From contig JAILOK010000056.1 of the NCBI GenBank assembly GCA_024690825.1, positions 62,001 to 126,000 of the forward strand: 64,000 nt of DNA, in the 5' to 3' direction. Each line of letters begins with the position of its first letter. The first letter of the stretch is position 1. The notes under the pieces were generated by a model. That model ran no database searches and was not told the origin of the DNA. It saw nothing but the letters and a program-made list of their open reading frames with translations. Of this stretch, positions 42,231-51,263 are shown piece by piece. Origin of the DNA: Lachnospiraceae bacterium (lineage in GTDB: Bacteria; Bacillota; Clostridia; Lachnospirales; Lachnospiraceae). The position numbers were made by a program, and so were the translations under genes.

Positions 42231-43403
42231 ATTTGAAGGGTCTTTTGAATAAACTATCTTTAAAAGTATCGGAGTGATGATGGAGCTTGCTATTATCAGC
42301 AGGATGACCGATGTGAAATAGGTCTGGTCCAAAAGTCCGGCAGCAAGCCCTCGCTGTGCGACTATAAGGGCAACCTCGCCTCTTGTCATCATACCGAGCC
42401 CTATCTTAAGGCTGTCGTTCATGCTATATCCCAGTCCCAAGGAGGCGCCGGTACAGCCTATTATCTTTGAAAGAAGTCCGACAACCACAAAGGCCAGGGA
42501 GAAGACGAGTACACTCATATTCACATTTCTGATGTTTGTCTGCAGACCTATACTGCAAAAGAAGACGGGTCCGAAGAGCATATAGGAATTTACATCCATC
42601 TTTCTTGAAATGTAGGCTGAGTCATCAAGTGAGCTTAGGATAACTCCGGCGATATAGGCTCCGGTAATATCGGCAACACCGAAAAACTCGGCAGCGATCC
42701 AGGCGAGGATGAAAGCCAGAGCCATGCCCATGATCGGAATACGCCTCGTATGCGGATACCTTTTGTCCAGCCGTTTGAACACATGATAGGTGATTATACC
42801 GACTCCTATGGAAAATACAAAGAAAAGGAAGGTGTGAAATACCACATCCCAGATCTTTGCATTCGGATCTCTGAATCCTATCACAACTGTAAGAACGATG
42901 ATTCCTATAACATCATCTATGATCGCGGCGCTCATTATGGTGGTACCGATGGAATCAGACAGCTTTCCCATTTCCTTTAATGTCTGAACCGTGATGCTGA
43001 CAGAGGTCGCTGTAAGGATAGTCCCTATAAAGACCGCCTTCAGAAAATGCGTGGTGCCGGGACCCGAAAAACCGTAAAAGCACATGTAAAGAACCGTTCC
43101 TAATATCAGGGGAACAAATACTCCGGCACAGGCAATGACAGTGGATTTTACTCCGGTTTCTTTAAGCTCCTTTATATCGGTGTTAAGTCCTGCCGAAAAC
43201 ATCAGCATTATCACGCCGATCTCCGCCATACCCTGAAGAAAGTCGGAAGACTGCAAAAGGCCGAGCATTGAGGGGCCTATGATAAGTCCGGCTGCGATCT
43301 CGCCCACTACCATGGGCGCTTTTATCTTTCTTGCCACCAGTCCGAAAAACTTGGCGGCCAGTACTATTATGGCAAGCTGCCTTAAAATTTCTGTTGTATC
43401 CAT
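42210..43403 (-). CDS. CPA2-family Na+(K+)/H+ antiporter
   Basis: A 397-residue cation:proton antiporter with about 12-13 membrane helices. The CPA2 pattern is clear: PMVVGEIAAGLIIGPSMLG near the start, the paired ion-binding Asp in SAAIIDDVIGIIVLTVV, and the MTRGEVALIVAQRGL segment. There is no TrkA/RCK domain, unlike KefB. It probably exports Na+ (or K+) in exchange for protons. AGGAGCAGG precedes the start. The 3' end shares the hairpin used as terminator by the convergent DUF4349 gene. Confidence 0.92.
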   Translation of the reverse strand: MDTTEILRQLAIIVLAAKFFGLVARKIKAPMVVGEIAAGLIIGPSMLGLLQSSDFLQGMAEIGVIMLMFSAGLNTDIKELKETGVKSTVIACAGVFVPLILGTVLYMCFYGFSGPGTTHFLKAVFIGTILTATSVSITVQTLKEMGKLSDSIGTTIMSAAIIDDVIGIIVLTVVIGFRDPNAKIWDVVFHTFLFFVFSIGVGIITYHVFKRLDKRYPHTRRIPIMGMALAFILAWIAAEFFGVADITGAYIAGVILSSLDDSAYISRKMDVNSYMLFGPVFFCSIGLQTNIRNVNMSVLVFSLAFVVVGLLSKIIGCTGASLGLGYSMNDSLKIGLGMMTRGEVALIVAQRGLAAGLLDQTYFTSVILLIIASSIITPILLKIVYSKDPSNEKAPST

Positions 43404-43483
43404 GACCTGCTCCTTTTTTGTGCTTTAAGTGCCGAGAAAATATTTTAGTTTTTCTTTTTTTTTTAGTCAAGATTAAATTTTTG

Positions 43484-43492
43484 TGATAAAAT
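43484..43492 (+). promoter_or_regulatory. Extended -10 directly before the PAP2 gene
   Basis: TG-A-TAAAAT ends 9 bases before the ATG at 43502, so the transcript should start at about 43499-43500. A T-rich tract precedes it. The same TTTTGTGATAAAATA string occurs in the SPFH gene promoter. Confidence 0.5.
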
Positions 43493-43501
43493 ACAGTTAA
43501 T

Positions 43502-44074
43502 ATGGAAGTTCAATTATTACTTTTTTTACAAAACTGTGTCAGAAATCCGATCCTCGATCCTTTGATGATGTTTATCACGAAGCTGGGTGATGGAGGGGTT
43601 TTCTGGCTGATCTTTACGGCAGTTCTTTTAGTGTTTAAGAAGACGAGGCGCATCGGGCTGTACTGTATGGCTGCGATCGTCTTTGATGTACTGATCGTAA
43701 ATGTCCTGGTTAAGCCCATAGTAGGGAGGATACGGCCCTATGAGGTCATAGAGGGGCTTATATGCATGGTCGGACCACAGAAGGATCCGTCCTTTCCGTC
43801 GGGTCATACCGCTTTTTCCTTTGCGGCCGGTTTTGCTTTCTTTTTGAAGGCTCCGAAAAAATTCGGGATACCGGCTCTGATACTTGCTGTTCTGATAGGT
43901 TTTTCAAGACTCTATGTGGGAGTCCATTATCCCACTGATGTCATTGCGGGTTTGATCTTCGGTATTATCTGCGCGCTGCTTTCGGTATTTGTCATGGACA
44001 GGATATTTGCCGGGATCGAAAGAAAGAAGAACGACGCTGCCGGGCAGAACAATGAGCAGACAGACCGGCAATGA
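43502..44074 (+). CDS. PAP2-family membrane phosphatase
   Basis: A 190-residue membrane phosphatase with about five or six membrane segments. The catalytic signature is complete: K-x6-RP in KPIVGRIRPY, PSGH, and SRLYVGVHYPTD. It may dephosphorylate undecaprenyl pyrophosphate or phosphatidic-type lipids. The N-terminus (FLQNCVRNPILDPLMMFITKLGDGG) matches the family start, supporting ATG 43502, yet no ribosome-binding site precedes it and the promoter is only 9 bases away, suggesting a leaderless transcript. Confidence 0.92.
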   Translation: MEVQLLLFLQNCVRNPILDPLMMFITKLGDGGVFWLIFTAVLLVFKKTRRIGLYCMAAIVFDVLIVNVLVKPIVGRIRPYEVIEGLICMVGPQKDPSFPSGHTAFSFAAGFAFFLKAPKKFGIPALILAVLIGFSRLYVGVHYPTDVIAGLIFGIICALLSVFVMDRIFAGIERKKNDAAGQNNEQTDRQ

Positions 44075-44136
44075 TTACAATATTATTAAGATCTTATTGA
44101 GGAGATTATTAAGATTATATTAAGGAGGGACAGGTA

Positions 44137-44835
44137 ATGAAAAAGTATGTTGCGGAGTTTATCGGTACATGCGTACTGACACTGTTTGGCTGCGGCGCCG
44201 CTGCGGTATCCGGAGGAGTGGAGGGTGAACTCGGAGTACTCGGGATAGCCCTTGCATTCGGACTTGCGGTTGTGGCCATGGCCTTCGCGATCGGGGATAT
44301 CTCGGGGTGCCATATCAATCCCGCGGTTTCTCTGGGCGTATTCGTTGCAGGAGGCATGTCGGCCGGCGATCTTATCGGCTATATCATATCACAGTTTCTG
44401 GGAGGCGCTGCAGGCGCCGGGCTTCTGTACATCATTGAGATCATGACGGATTCGGTGGATGTTTCGTCAAACGGACTCGGAGCCAACGGATACGGTGATT
44501 TTTCCTATGTGGGAATAAACCTCGGGGGAGCGATCCTTGTTGAGATCATCCTGACCTTTGTTTTTGTCCTCGTGGTGCTTGCAGTTATATCAAAGGCCGA
44601 TAATTCGATCATAGGCGGAGTGATCATAGGTCTTACTCTTACATTTGTACACATTTTCGGTATCCCGCTTACGGGTACCTCGGTCAATCCGGCAAGAAGC
44701 CTCGGACCGGCTCTTTTCTCCGGTGTTGATTATATCGTCCAGTCATGGGTGTTTATTGTTGCTCCACTGGTCGGCGCAGTACTTGCCGCTGTGATCTTCA
44801 AACTGCTTTACAGCGGGAGCTCGGAAGAGGAATGA
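44137..44835 (+). CDS. MIP-family aquaporin / glycerol facilitator
   Basis: A 232-residue channel with six membrane helices and two half-helices. Both NPA boxes are intact, GCHINPAVSLG and SVNPARSLGPAL. The short loop E and overall length fit an AqpZ-like water channel better than GlpF, but selectivity is not certain. AAGGAGG precedes the ATG. Two copies of ATTATTAAGAT (44082 and 44105) lie in the 62-base upstream gap. Its stop overlaps the next start (ATGA). Confidence 0.93.
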   Translation: MKKYVAEFIGTCVLTLFGCGAAAVSGGVEGELGVLGIALAFGLAVVAMAFAIGDISGCHINPAVSLGVFVAGGMSAGDLIGYIISQFLGGAAGAGLLYIIEIMTDSVDVSSNGLGANGYGDFSYVGINLGGAILVEIILTFVFVLVVLAVISKADNSIIGGVIIGLTLTFVHIFGIPLTGTSVNPARSLGPALFSGVDYIVQSWVFIVAPLVGAVLAAVIFKLLYSGSSEEE

Positions 44836-45518
44836 AGCCTCTCATCTGTTCCTTTTCGGGAGTATATGAAGGACAGAGGATAACGGCGGTCTCGGATATC
44901 GTGGATTTTTCGGATATGAGGGGCTGCAGCATGTATGTGGACGAAGAGGCGGAAAAGATCATTTTGGACAGGCTGTCCGGGCATTCGTTTACGGGTCTGC
45001 ATTTCATCGATAACGGAAACTATCATTATATGACAAGGCTTTTTCTTTCTTTTGTAAGAGATGAATTTGACCTGTGTCTTTTTGATCATCATACGGATGA
45101 CAAGCCGCCCGCCTTTGGCGGATTGAAATCCTGCGGTTCATGGGTTTACGATATCAGAAACGAGAACGCATTTCTGCGCGATCTTGTCCATATCAGAAAA
45201 AAAGGTGATGAAACAGGTCTTTTCCCGGGGGAAAGACCTGTTTATATTTCGGTTGACAAGGATGTTCTTTCTGCCGATGTTCTTCATACGAACTGGGATC
45301 AGGGTGATATGACAAAGGAAGAGTTCTTTGAGATCTTCACGGGTATAATAAAAACGCGGCCCGTCCTCGGCATTGACATATGCGGGGAGGACGAGCCGGA
45401 TAAAAGCCGGGTCGAAAATGATGCCTTTAACATGGAGATCATTGACACGCTCAGACGATCTTTTTCGTCCGTGAACGGTCTTTTTTCGCCAGATTCTCCC
45501 TGGCCGTTGAAAGCATGA
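44832..45518 (+). CDS. Arginase-family (ureohydrolase-like) protein
   Basis: A 228-residue protein with the ureohydrolase metal-site pattern: GNYHY in place of GGDHS, FDHHTD for the DAHxD motif, [10 protein letters not shown] for the second metal Asp pair, and GIDICGED near the end. This suggests a binuclear Mn2+ hydrolase of the arginase/agmatinase/formiminoglutamase fold. It is shorter than known arginases (~300), so the substrate is open. It starts on the aquaporin stop codon (ATGA) and its last 68 bases overlap the convergent BadF-like gene. Confidence 0.8.
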   Translation: MKPLICSFSGVYEGQRITAVSDIVDFSDMRGCSMYVDEEAEKIILDRLSGHSFTGLHFIDNGNYHYMTRLFLSFVRDEFDLCLFDHHTDDKPPAFGGLKSCGSWVYDIRNENAFLRDLVHIRKKGDETGLFPGERPVYISVDKDVLSADVLHTNWDQGDMTKEEFFEIFTGIIKTRPVLGIDICGEDEPDKSRVENDAFNMEIIDTLRRSFSSVNGLFSPDSPWPLKA

Positions 45519-48500
45519 GTTTGATCCTGTTCAGCTGGTTTACCTCGGACGCTCCGGGGTCATAGTCTATGGCAACTATATTTGCCCTGCGGTATTCCTG
45601 ACGTATGCGTTTTATTACTCCTTTTCCCACGACATGATTAGGCAGACATCCGAAAGGCTGCGTACAGACGATATTATAAACGCCCATATGTATGAGCTCG
45701 AGCATCTCGCCGGTCAGGAACCATCCTTCACCCGTCTGATTTCCGATCGAAACGATACTTTCGGCAAGATCTGCTATATCCTTTATGTGGGAATGAGGTA
45801 CAAAGTGCTCGGAATGCACAAGTTCGCGTGAAGCTGTCTTTCGCATCGTTTCTATTGCCTTAATGCCGAGCTTTGAGATACGGCTTGCTTTTTTGGAAGT
45901 GCCAAGCTTGTCGGCCTTGTATATCTGGTTGTAAAAACAGTAGAGCATGAAATCCAAAAGGTCGGGAACAACGGCTTCCGCACCTTCGCTTTCAAGGAGT
46001 TCGACGAGATGGTTGTTTGCCGCGGGCATGAATTTCACCAATATCTCCCCTACGACGCCGACACGGGGCTTTTGCATCCGTTCGTCTATGGGAAGCATGT
46101 CAAATTCCCGGACTATCCTTTTGCAAAGGCGTTTATAGCGTGAATATGAGACTGAACCGCTCGTCAGGAACTGCAGACACTCATTGGTGAGTTTTCTGTG
46201 CAGCGAATTGGCTGAACCTGCCTTAAGTTCATAGGGACGCATCCTGTACAGGCATCTCATAAAAAGATCTCCGAATTCGGCGGCATATGCCAGTCTTATG
46301 AGGAGAGAGGGACTGAGCTTAAATCCGGGATTGGGCTCGAATCCGGACATGTTAAGAGATATCACGGGAACCTGTTCCATGCCGGCCATTTTAAGCGCCC
46401 TTCTTATGAAAGCGACATAATTTGTGGCTCTGCAGCCGCCGCCTGTCTGACTCATGACGACAGCGGTGCGGTCGAGATCAAATCTTCCCGAGAGAAGGCT
46501 TTCCATGATCTGTCCGACCACCATCAGAGAGGGATAGCAGGCATCATTATTGACATATTTAAGTCCGACATCTACAGCGATATGCCCGTCGTTTTCCATG
46601 ACCTCCAGGTTATATCCGCAGGCTCTGAATGCCGGTTCGAGAAGGTTGAAATGTATGGGTGACATCTGCGGACAGAGGATGGTATACCCTTTTTTGTTCA
46701 TCTCTTCTGTATAGATCACTCTTTTATTAGCGCTTGGACGGATCCTGCGTTTTACATCACGCATCTCCCTGACGCGTATGGCGGCAAGCAGAGAGCGTAT
46801 CCTGATCCTTGCCGCTCCCAGATTATTAACCTCATCTATCTTCAGACAGGTATATATCTTGTCTGCGCTGTCGAGTATCTCCATGACCTGATCGGTGGTC
46901 ACCGCATCAAGTCCGCATCCGAAGCTGTTCAGCTGGATGAGGTCAAGATCGTCCCTTGTCCTTACAAACTGGGCTGCGGCGTAGAGCCTTGAATGGTACA
47001 TCCACTGGTCCATTACCCTGATGGGACGGTCGACCTTTGCAAGGTGCGAGACCGAATCCTCGGTAAGGACGGCGACTCCGAAGGATGTGATCAGTTCGGG
47101 AATGCCGTGATTTATCTCCTGATCGATATGATAGGGACGTCCGGCCAGAACTATTCCGTGTCTGTCGTTTTCCCTCATCCACTGCAGGGTTTCCTCACCC
47201 CTGATCCGTATATCTTCACGCGCCCTTTGCTGTTCGTCCCAAGCGGCAAAGACTGCCTTTATTATGCTTTCCGGTTCGATCTCGGGGAAGGCTTCCATGA
47301 GGCGGGGATATATATGATCCGGATCATCAAAGGCTATGAACGGATTTCTGAAGTCTATGTCCCTCAGCGGCAGGTCCTCAACATTGTTTTTGATATTCTC
47401 GGGATAGGATGTAACGATCGGACAGTTGTAATGATTGCCGGCATCCTCAAATTCATTGCGTTCATAGAAGAGTGAAGGATAGAAAATGAGCCCGATACCC
47501 TGATTTATGAGCCATTCGATATGACCGTGAACAAGCTTTGCGGGATAGCATTCCGATTCCGAAGGGATCGATTCGATCCCCAGCTCATATATGGCATGTG
47601 TCGAAGCCGGAGACAGCACGACGGTAAAGCCGAGTTTTGTGAAAAATGTGAACCAGAAAGGATAGTTCTCATACATGTTGAGAACCCGGGGTATGCCGAT
47701 CCTTCCAAAGGGTGCTTCGTCCGCCGGCAGGGGCGTGTATCCGAAGATCCGCTTAAGTTTATAATCAAAAAGATTCGGCACATCGGTATTTGTTTTGGGC
47801 TTTCCCGCTCCTTTTTCACAGCGGTTCCCCGATATATAGGTTCTGCCGCCGCTGAATCTGTTGATGGTCAGACGGCAGTGATTAAGGCATCCCTGACACT
47901 TGGCCATGGAAGTGGTGAACTGAAGCTCATTTATATCCTTTATTGAAAGCATGGAGGACCCGGTCCCCTGCACATGACGTTCGCGCGCGATCAGTGCAGC
48001 GCCGAAAGCTCCCATGATGCCGGCTATGTCGGGCCTGATAACCTCGAAATTTCCGATCTTTTCAAGAGAACGCAGAACGGCGTTATTATAAAAGGTTCCG
48101 CCCTGTACGACTATGGTGGATCCCAAAGATGCGGCATCGGATACCTTGATGACCTTGAAAAGCGCGTTTTTTATTACGGAATAAGCCAGTCCCGCGGAAA
48201 TATCATCAACACCGGCGCCTTCCTTCTGAGCCTGCTTTACCTTTGAATTCATGAATACGGTGCAGCGGGTTCCGAGATCTATGGGATGTTTGGCAAAGAG
48301 CGCTTTTTCGGCAAAATCTTCAACCGACATGTTAAGCGATTTGGCGAAGGTCTCAAGAAAGGAACCGCAGCCGGAGGAGCAGGCTTCGTTAAGCTGAACC
48401 GAATCAACGGTGTTATTCTTTATCTTTATGCACTTCATATCCTGACCGCCGATATCGAGGATACAGTCCACATCAGGGTTAAAGAAGGAGGCGGCATAAT

Positions 48501-49707
48501 AGTGCGCCACTGTCTCGACCTCGCCCTCATCGAGCATAAGAGCAGACTTTATCAGCGCTTCTCCGTACCCGGTAGAGCAGGCTCCGGCAATGGAGACGCT
48601 TTTGGGCATGAGATCATAGATCTCCTTTATGGATCTGATCGCCGTGAGAAGAGGCGATCCGTTATTATTGGAATAAAAAGAATAGAGAAGCTCGCCGTTT
48701 TCGGAAATAAGGGCGCATTTGGTCGTCGTGGAGCCTGCGTCTATGCCGAGATAGGCACGCCCCCTGTAGGAAGAGAGAGGCTTCTTTTTTACCTTTGCCC
48801 TGGCATGGCGTCTGGAAAAGGCCCTGTATTCGGTGATGTTTGCGAAAAGAGGTTCCATCCGCGCAACCTCGAAGTCCATATGGATCGGACCTGAGAGGAT
48901 CCCGACCATGCTGCTCAAGGGTCTTACATGAACGCCGTCATGATTCATTGCCGAGCCTATGGCTGCGAAAAGGTGAGAGTTTTCGGGAACGATCGCATGC
49001 TCATCATCGAGTTTTAATGTTCTGATAAATGATGAACGCAGCTCGGAAAGAAAATGCAAAGGACCACCCAGAAACGCGACATGTCCTCTTATGGGTTTTC
49101 CGCAGGCAAGTCCCGATATGGTCTGGTTTACAACAGCCTGAAAAATGGATGCGGCAAGATCTTCTTTGGTGGCGCCTTCATTGATGAGAGGCTGGATATC
49201 GGATTTCGCAAAGACTCCGCATCTGGCAGCTATGGTATAGAGGCTGCTGTATTGTTTTGCATATTCGTTGAGTCCGGCCGAGTCCGTCTGGAGGAGGGAG
49301 GCCATCTGGTCGATGAACGATCCGGTGCCGCCGGCGCAGATGCCGTTCATGCGCTGTTCGACATTCCCGTCCTCGAAATAAATGATCTTTGCGTCTTCGC
49401 CGCCGAGTTCTATGGCAACATCGGTCAGAGGGGCAAAGTATTTCAGGGCCTTTGAAACGGCAATGACTTCCTGAACAAAGGGCACATTAAGGGCATTGGC
49501 CAGTGTCAGTCCGCCGGATCCGGTTATTACCGGATCGACATCCACATCACCGGTGACCTTGAAAGCATCATCTAACAGGGAATGAAGAGTTTCCTTTATA
49601 TTGGCAAAGTGACGCCTGTAATCCGAGAAAAGGATGTCCATATCCTCATTGAGGAGCGCCACCTTGACGGTCGTTGAACCTATATCTATACCAAGCATGC
49701 ATGACAT
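45451..49707 (-). CDS. Giant double BadF/HgdC-type ATPase with dehydratase-like domain
   Basis: A ~1,418-residue protein. Two ASKHA ATPase modules lie in tandem: the first starts [16 protein letters not shown], with cluster cysteines in [10 protein letters not shown] and AARCGVF; the second starts [15 protein letters not shown], with [10 protein letters not shown] and [15 protein letters not shown]2229-type region follows (residues ~630-870), then a part resembling 2-hydroxyacyl-CoA dehydratase subunits. Such activases drive one-electron reduction with ATP; this fused form has no assigned substrate that I know of. ATG 49707 has AAGAGG upstream. Its leader carries a palindrome-rich element. 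Confidence 0.92.
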   Translation of the reverse strand: MSCMLGIDIGSTTVKVALLNEDMDILFSDYRRHFANIKETLHSLLDDAFKVTGDVDVDPVITGSGGLTLANALNVPFVQEVIAVSKALKYFAPLTDVAIELGGEDAKIIYFEDGNVEQRMNGICAGGTGSFIDQMASLLQTDSAGLNEYAKQYSSLYTIAARCGVFAKSDIQPLINEGATKEDLAASIFQAVVNQTISGLACGKPIRGHVAFLGGPLHFLSELRSSFIRTLKLDDEHAIVPENSHLFAAIGSAMNHDGVHVRPLSSMVGILSGPIHMDFEVARMEPLFANITEYRAFSRRHARAKVKKKPLSSYRGRAYLGIDAGSTTTKCALISENGELLYSFYSNNNGSPLLTAIRSIKEIYDLMPKSVSIAGACSTGYGEALIKSALMLDEGEVETVAHYYAASFFNPDVDCILDIGGQDMKCIKIKNNTVDSVQLNEACSSGCGSFLETFAKSLNMSVEDFAEKALFAKHPIDLGTRCTVFMNSKVKQAQKEGAGVDDISAGLAYSVIKNALFKVIKVSDAASLGSTIVVQGGTFYNNAVLRSLEKIGNFEVIRPDIAGIMGAFGAALIARERHVQGTGSSMLSIKDINELQFTTSMAKCQGCLNHCRLTINRFSGGRTYISGNRCEKGAGKPKTNTDVPNLFDYKLKRIFGYTPLPADEAPFGRIGIPRVLNMYENYPFWFTFFTKLGFTVVLSPASTHAIYELGIESIPSESECYPAKLVHGHIEWLINQGIGLIFYPSLFYERNEFEDAGNHYNCPIVTSYPENIKNNVEDLPLRDIDFRNPFIAFDDPDHIYPRLMEAFPEIEPESIIKAVFAAWDEQQRAREDIRIRGEETLQWMRENDRHGIVLAGRPYHIDQEINHGIPELITSFGVAVLTEDSVSHLAKVDRPIRVMDQWMYHSRLYAAAQFVRTRDDLDLIQLNSFGCGLDAVTTDQVMEILDSADKIYTCLKIDEVNNLGAARIRIRSLLAAIRVREMRDVKRRIRPSANKRVIYTEEMNKKGYTILCPQMSPIHFNLLEPAFRACGYNLEVMENDGHIAVDVGLKYVNNDACYPSLMVVGQIMESLLSGRFDLDRTAVVMSQTGGGCRATNYVAFIRRALKMAGMEQVPVISLNMSGFEPNPGFKLSPSLLIRLAYAAEFGDLFMRCLYRMRPYELKAGSANSLHRKLTNECLQFLTSGSVSYSRYKRLCKRIVREFDMLPIDERMQKPRVGVVGEILVKFMPAANNHLVELLESEGAEAVVPDLLDFMLYCFYNQIYKADKLGTSKKASRISKLGIKAIETMRKTASRELVHSEHFVPHSHIKDIADLAESIVSIGNQTGEGWFLTGEMLELIHMGVYNIVCTQPFGCLPNHVVGKGVIKRIRQEYRRANIVAIDYDPGASEVNQLNRIKLMLSTARENLAKKDRSRTKKIV

Positions 49708-49731
49708 AATAAAAAACCTCTTATGGATCAA

Positions 49732-49890
49732 ATGATGTCACGAATCGCTCAGCTGCCGGGGCAGCTTCCGCGATTCCAAAACACTCGCAATCGGTGCAGC
49801 TGCACCGATTGCTTGTGTTTTACGGGTCACAAGGACATAATGCTTATCATGCAAGCATGAAGCATTATGTCCTTCTGACCCTGACATCAT
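49732..49890. repeat. 159-bp nested palindrome element (four-way-junction shape)
   Basis: An outer inverted repeat ATGATGTCA (49732) / TGACATCAT (49882) encloses three consecutive large hairpins. H1 49742-49776: GAATCGC/GCGATTC plus AGCTGCC/GGCAGCT. H2 49778-49821: AAAACAC/GTGTTTT plus a 26-base perfect palindrome centred on CAGCTG. H3 49824-49881: GGGTCA/TGACCC plus 14 bp plus 6 bp with a 2-base loop. Nearly every base is paired. It lies between divergent genes. No clear target-site duplication is seen. It could be a mobile palindromic element, a cruciform-forming regulator, or a structured leader of the minus-strand transcript. Confidence 0.9.
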
Positions 49891-49919
49891 ATTATAGTGT
49901 TATTATTATAAATAGACAA
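49891..49919 (-). promoter_or_regulatory. Promoter of the BadF-like gene
   Basis: Minus-strand TTGTCT and a perfect TATAAT are 17 bases apart. The start near 49884 makes the palindrome element part of a ~177-base leader. Confidence 0.65.
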
Positions 49920-49941
49920 GATAAAGATTTTAAGGTATTAT
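49913..49941 (+). promoter_or_regulatory. Promoter of the ArsB/NhaD-type carrier gene
   Basis: TAGACA and TATTAT are 17 bases apart on the plus strand. The -35 overlaps that of the divergent BadF promoter, so the two may compete for polymerase. Confidence 0.45.
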
Positions 49942-49975
49942 CCGTAATAGTGTCTGTCTGATAAAGGAGTGCAAA

Positions 49976-51250
49976 ATGGGAGATAAGCAGATAGTCATAG
50001 CGGTTTTCATTCTGATGTACATCGTTATGATCTTTTTTCAAAAATTCAGGGTGCATGCGGCTTTGGGGGCCGCTCTGATCCTTATCGTCACAAAGGTGAT
50101 CCCGCTTTCGGCCCTTCCTTCGGCCATAAACTGGAATGTCCTTATGATGATAGCCGGGACCATGGTTGTGGTGTTTTTCTTTATCGACTCGGGAATGCCT
50201 TCAAGGATAGCGGACGGTCTGATGGAAAAATCCGCCAATGTTATGTGGCTGATAGTATCAATATCGCTGTTTTCCGGCCTTGTATCGGCTTTTATCGATA
50301 ATGTCGCAACCGTTCTGATGATCGCGCCTGTCGGTCTTGCGATCTGTAAAAAGATCGATATCGATCCGGTTCCGGTGATCATTTCCATAGCCGTAAGCTC
50401 CAATCTTCAGGGCGCGGCAACTCTTGTGGGTGACACGACATCCATACTGCTCGGCGGATATGCGGGTATGAATTTCCTTGATTTCTTCTGGATGAACGGA
50501 AGGCCGGGAATGTTCTTTACAGTCGAATTAGGCGCGCTGGCAACCATTCTTGTGATGTTTATCCTCTTTAAGAAATACAGGGATAAGGTAGAGGTCAGGG
50601 AGAAAACGGAGGTTAAGGATATAGTCCCTTCGATCATGCTGCTTCTTATTGTGATACTTCTCATTGCGGTTTCGTTCATACCGGGCAAGCCCGAGATGAT
50701 AAACGGCATCATCTGCATGAGCATAGCTCTTGTAACGATCCTGCAGGATCTTATCAGGCACAGGGACAAAGAGAGATTTGTCAGGGCGCTTAAAGATGTG
50801 GATTATCAGACACTGCTGCTTTTAGTGGGTATTTTTGTGGTCGTTCAGTCACTTACCGAGACGGGACTTATCGATGATATGGCATCCGGCATAATAAAAG
50901 CAGGGGGCGGCAGCACCTTCCTTCTCTATACGATACTGGTGTGGGCTTCCGTTCTGATATCGGCCTTTGTTGATAATATACCTTATGTGGCAACCATGCT
51001 TCCCGTGGTCAGATCGATATCACTTTCCATGGGGGCGTCGCCGTATCTGCTCTATTTCGGACTTCTTACCGGAGCGACGCTCGGCGGTAATCTGACACCG
51101 GTAGGAGCATCTGCGAACATAACAGCCATAGGTATTTTAAAGAAGGAAGGGTGTGAGGTCTCGTTTGCGGATTTTGCAAAGATAGGCATACCTTTTACCC
51201 TGATCGCGGTTTTTGTGGGATATGTTTTTGTCTGGTTCGTATGGAAATGA
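49976..51250 (+). CDS. ArsB/NhaD/SLC13-type ion transporter superfamily carrier
   Basis: A 424-residue membrane protein with about 11-12 helices and internal two-fold repeat. The duplicated signatures SAFIDNVATVLMIAPVGLA and SAFVDNIPYVATMLPVV mark the ion transporter superfamily, as does GATLGGNLTPVGASANI. It could move arsenite, Na+/H+ or a dicarboxylate; no ars or nha genes are adjacent to decide. AAAGGAG precedes the start, and a rhomboid-like gene follows after 13 bases. Confidence 0.88.
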   Translation: MGDKQIVIAVFILMYIVMIFFQKFRVHAALGAALILIVTKVIPLSALPSAINWNVLMMIAGTMVVVFFFIDSGMPSRIADGLMEKSANVMWLIVSISLFSGLVSAFIDNVATVLMIAPVGLAICKKIDIDPVPVIISIAVSSNLQGAATLVGDTTSILLGGYAGMNFLDFFWMNGRPGMFFTVELGALATILVMFILFKKYRDKVEVREKTEVKDIVPSIMLLLIVILLIAVSFIPGKPEMINGIICMSIALVTILQDLIRHRDKERFVRALKDVDYQTLLLLVGIFVVVQSLTETGLIDDMASGIIKAGGGSTFLLYTILVWASVLISAFVDNIPYVATMLPVVRSISLSMGASPYLLYFGLLTGATLGGNLTPVGASANITAIGILKKEGCEVSFADFAKIGIPFTLIAVFVGYVFVWFVWK

Positions 51251-51263
51251 TAAAGGAGATGCG

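Noticed and set aside
44082-44115. Repeated ATTATTAAGAT before the aquaporin gene as an operator
   Set aside because: AT-rich 11-mers in a short AT-rich gap are weak evidence, and no dyad symmetry is present.
49732-49890. Cloverleaf shape considered as a tRNA gene
   Set aside because: Stems are 16-26 bp, there is no T-loop or anticodon stem of the right size, and no conserved tRNA bases.
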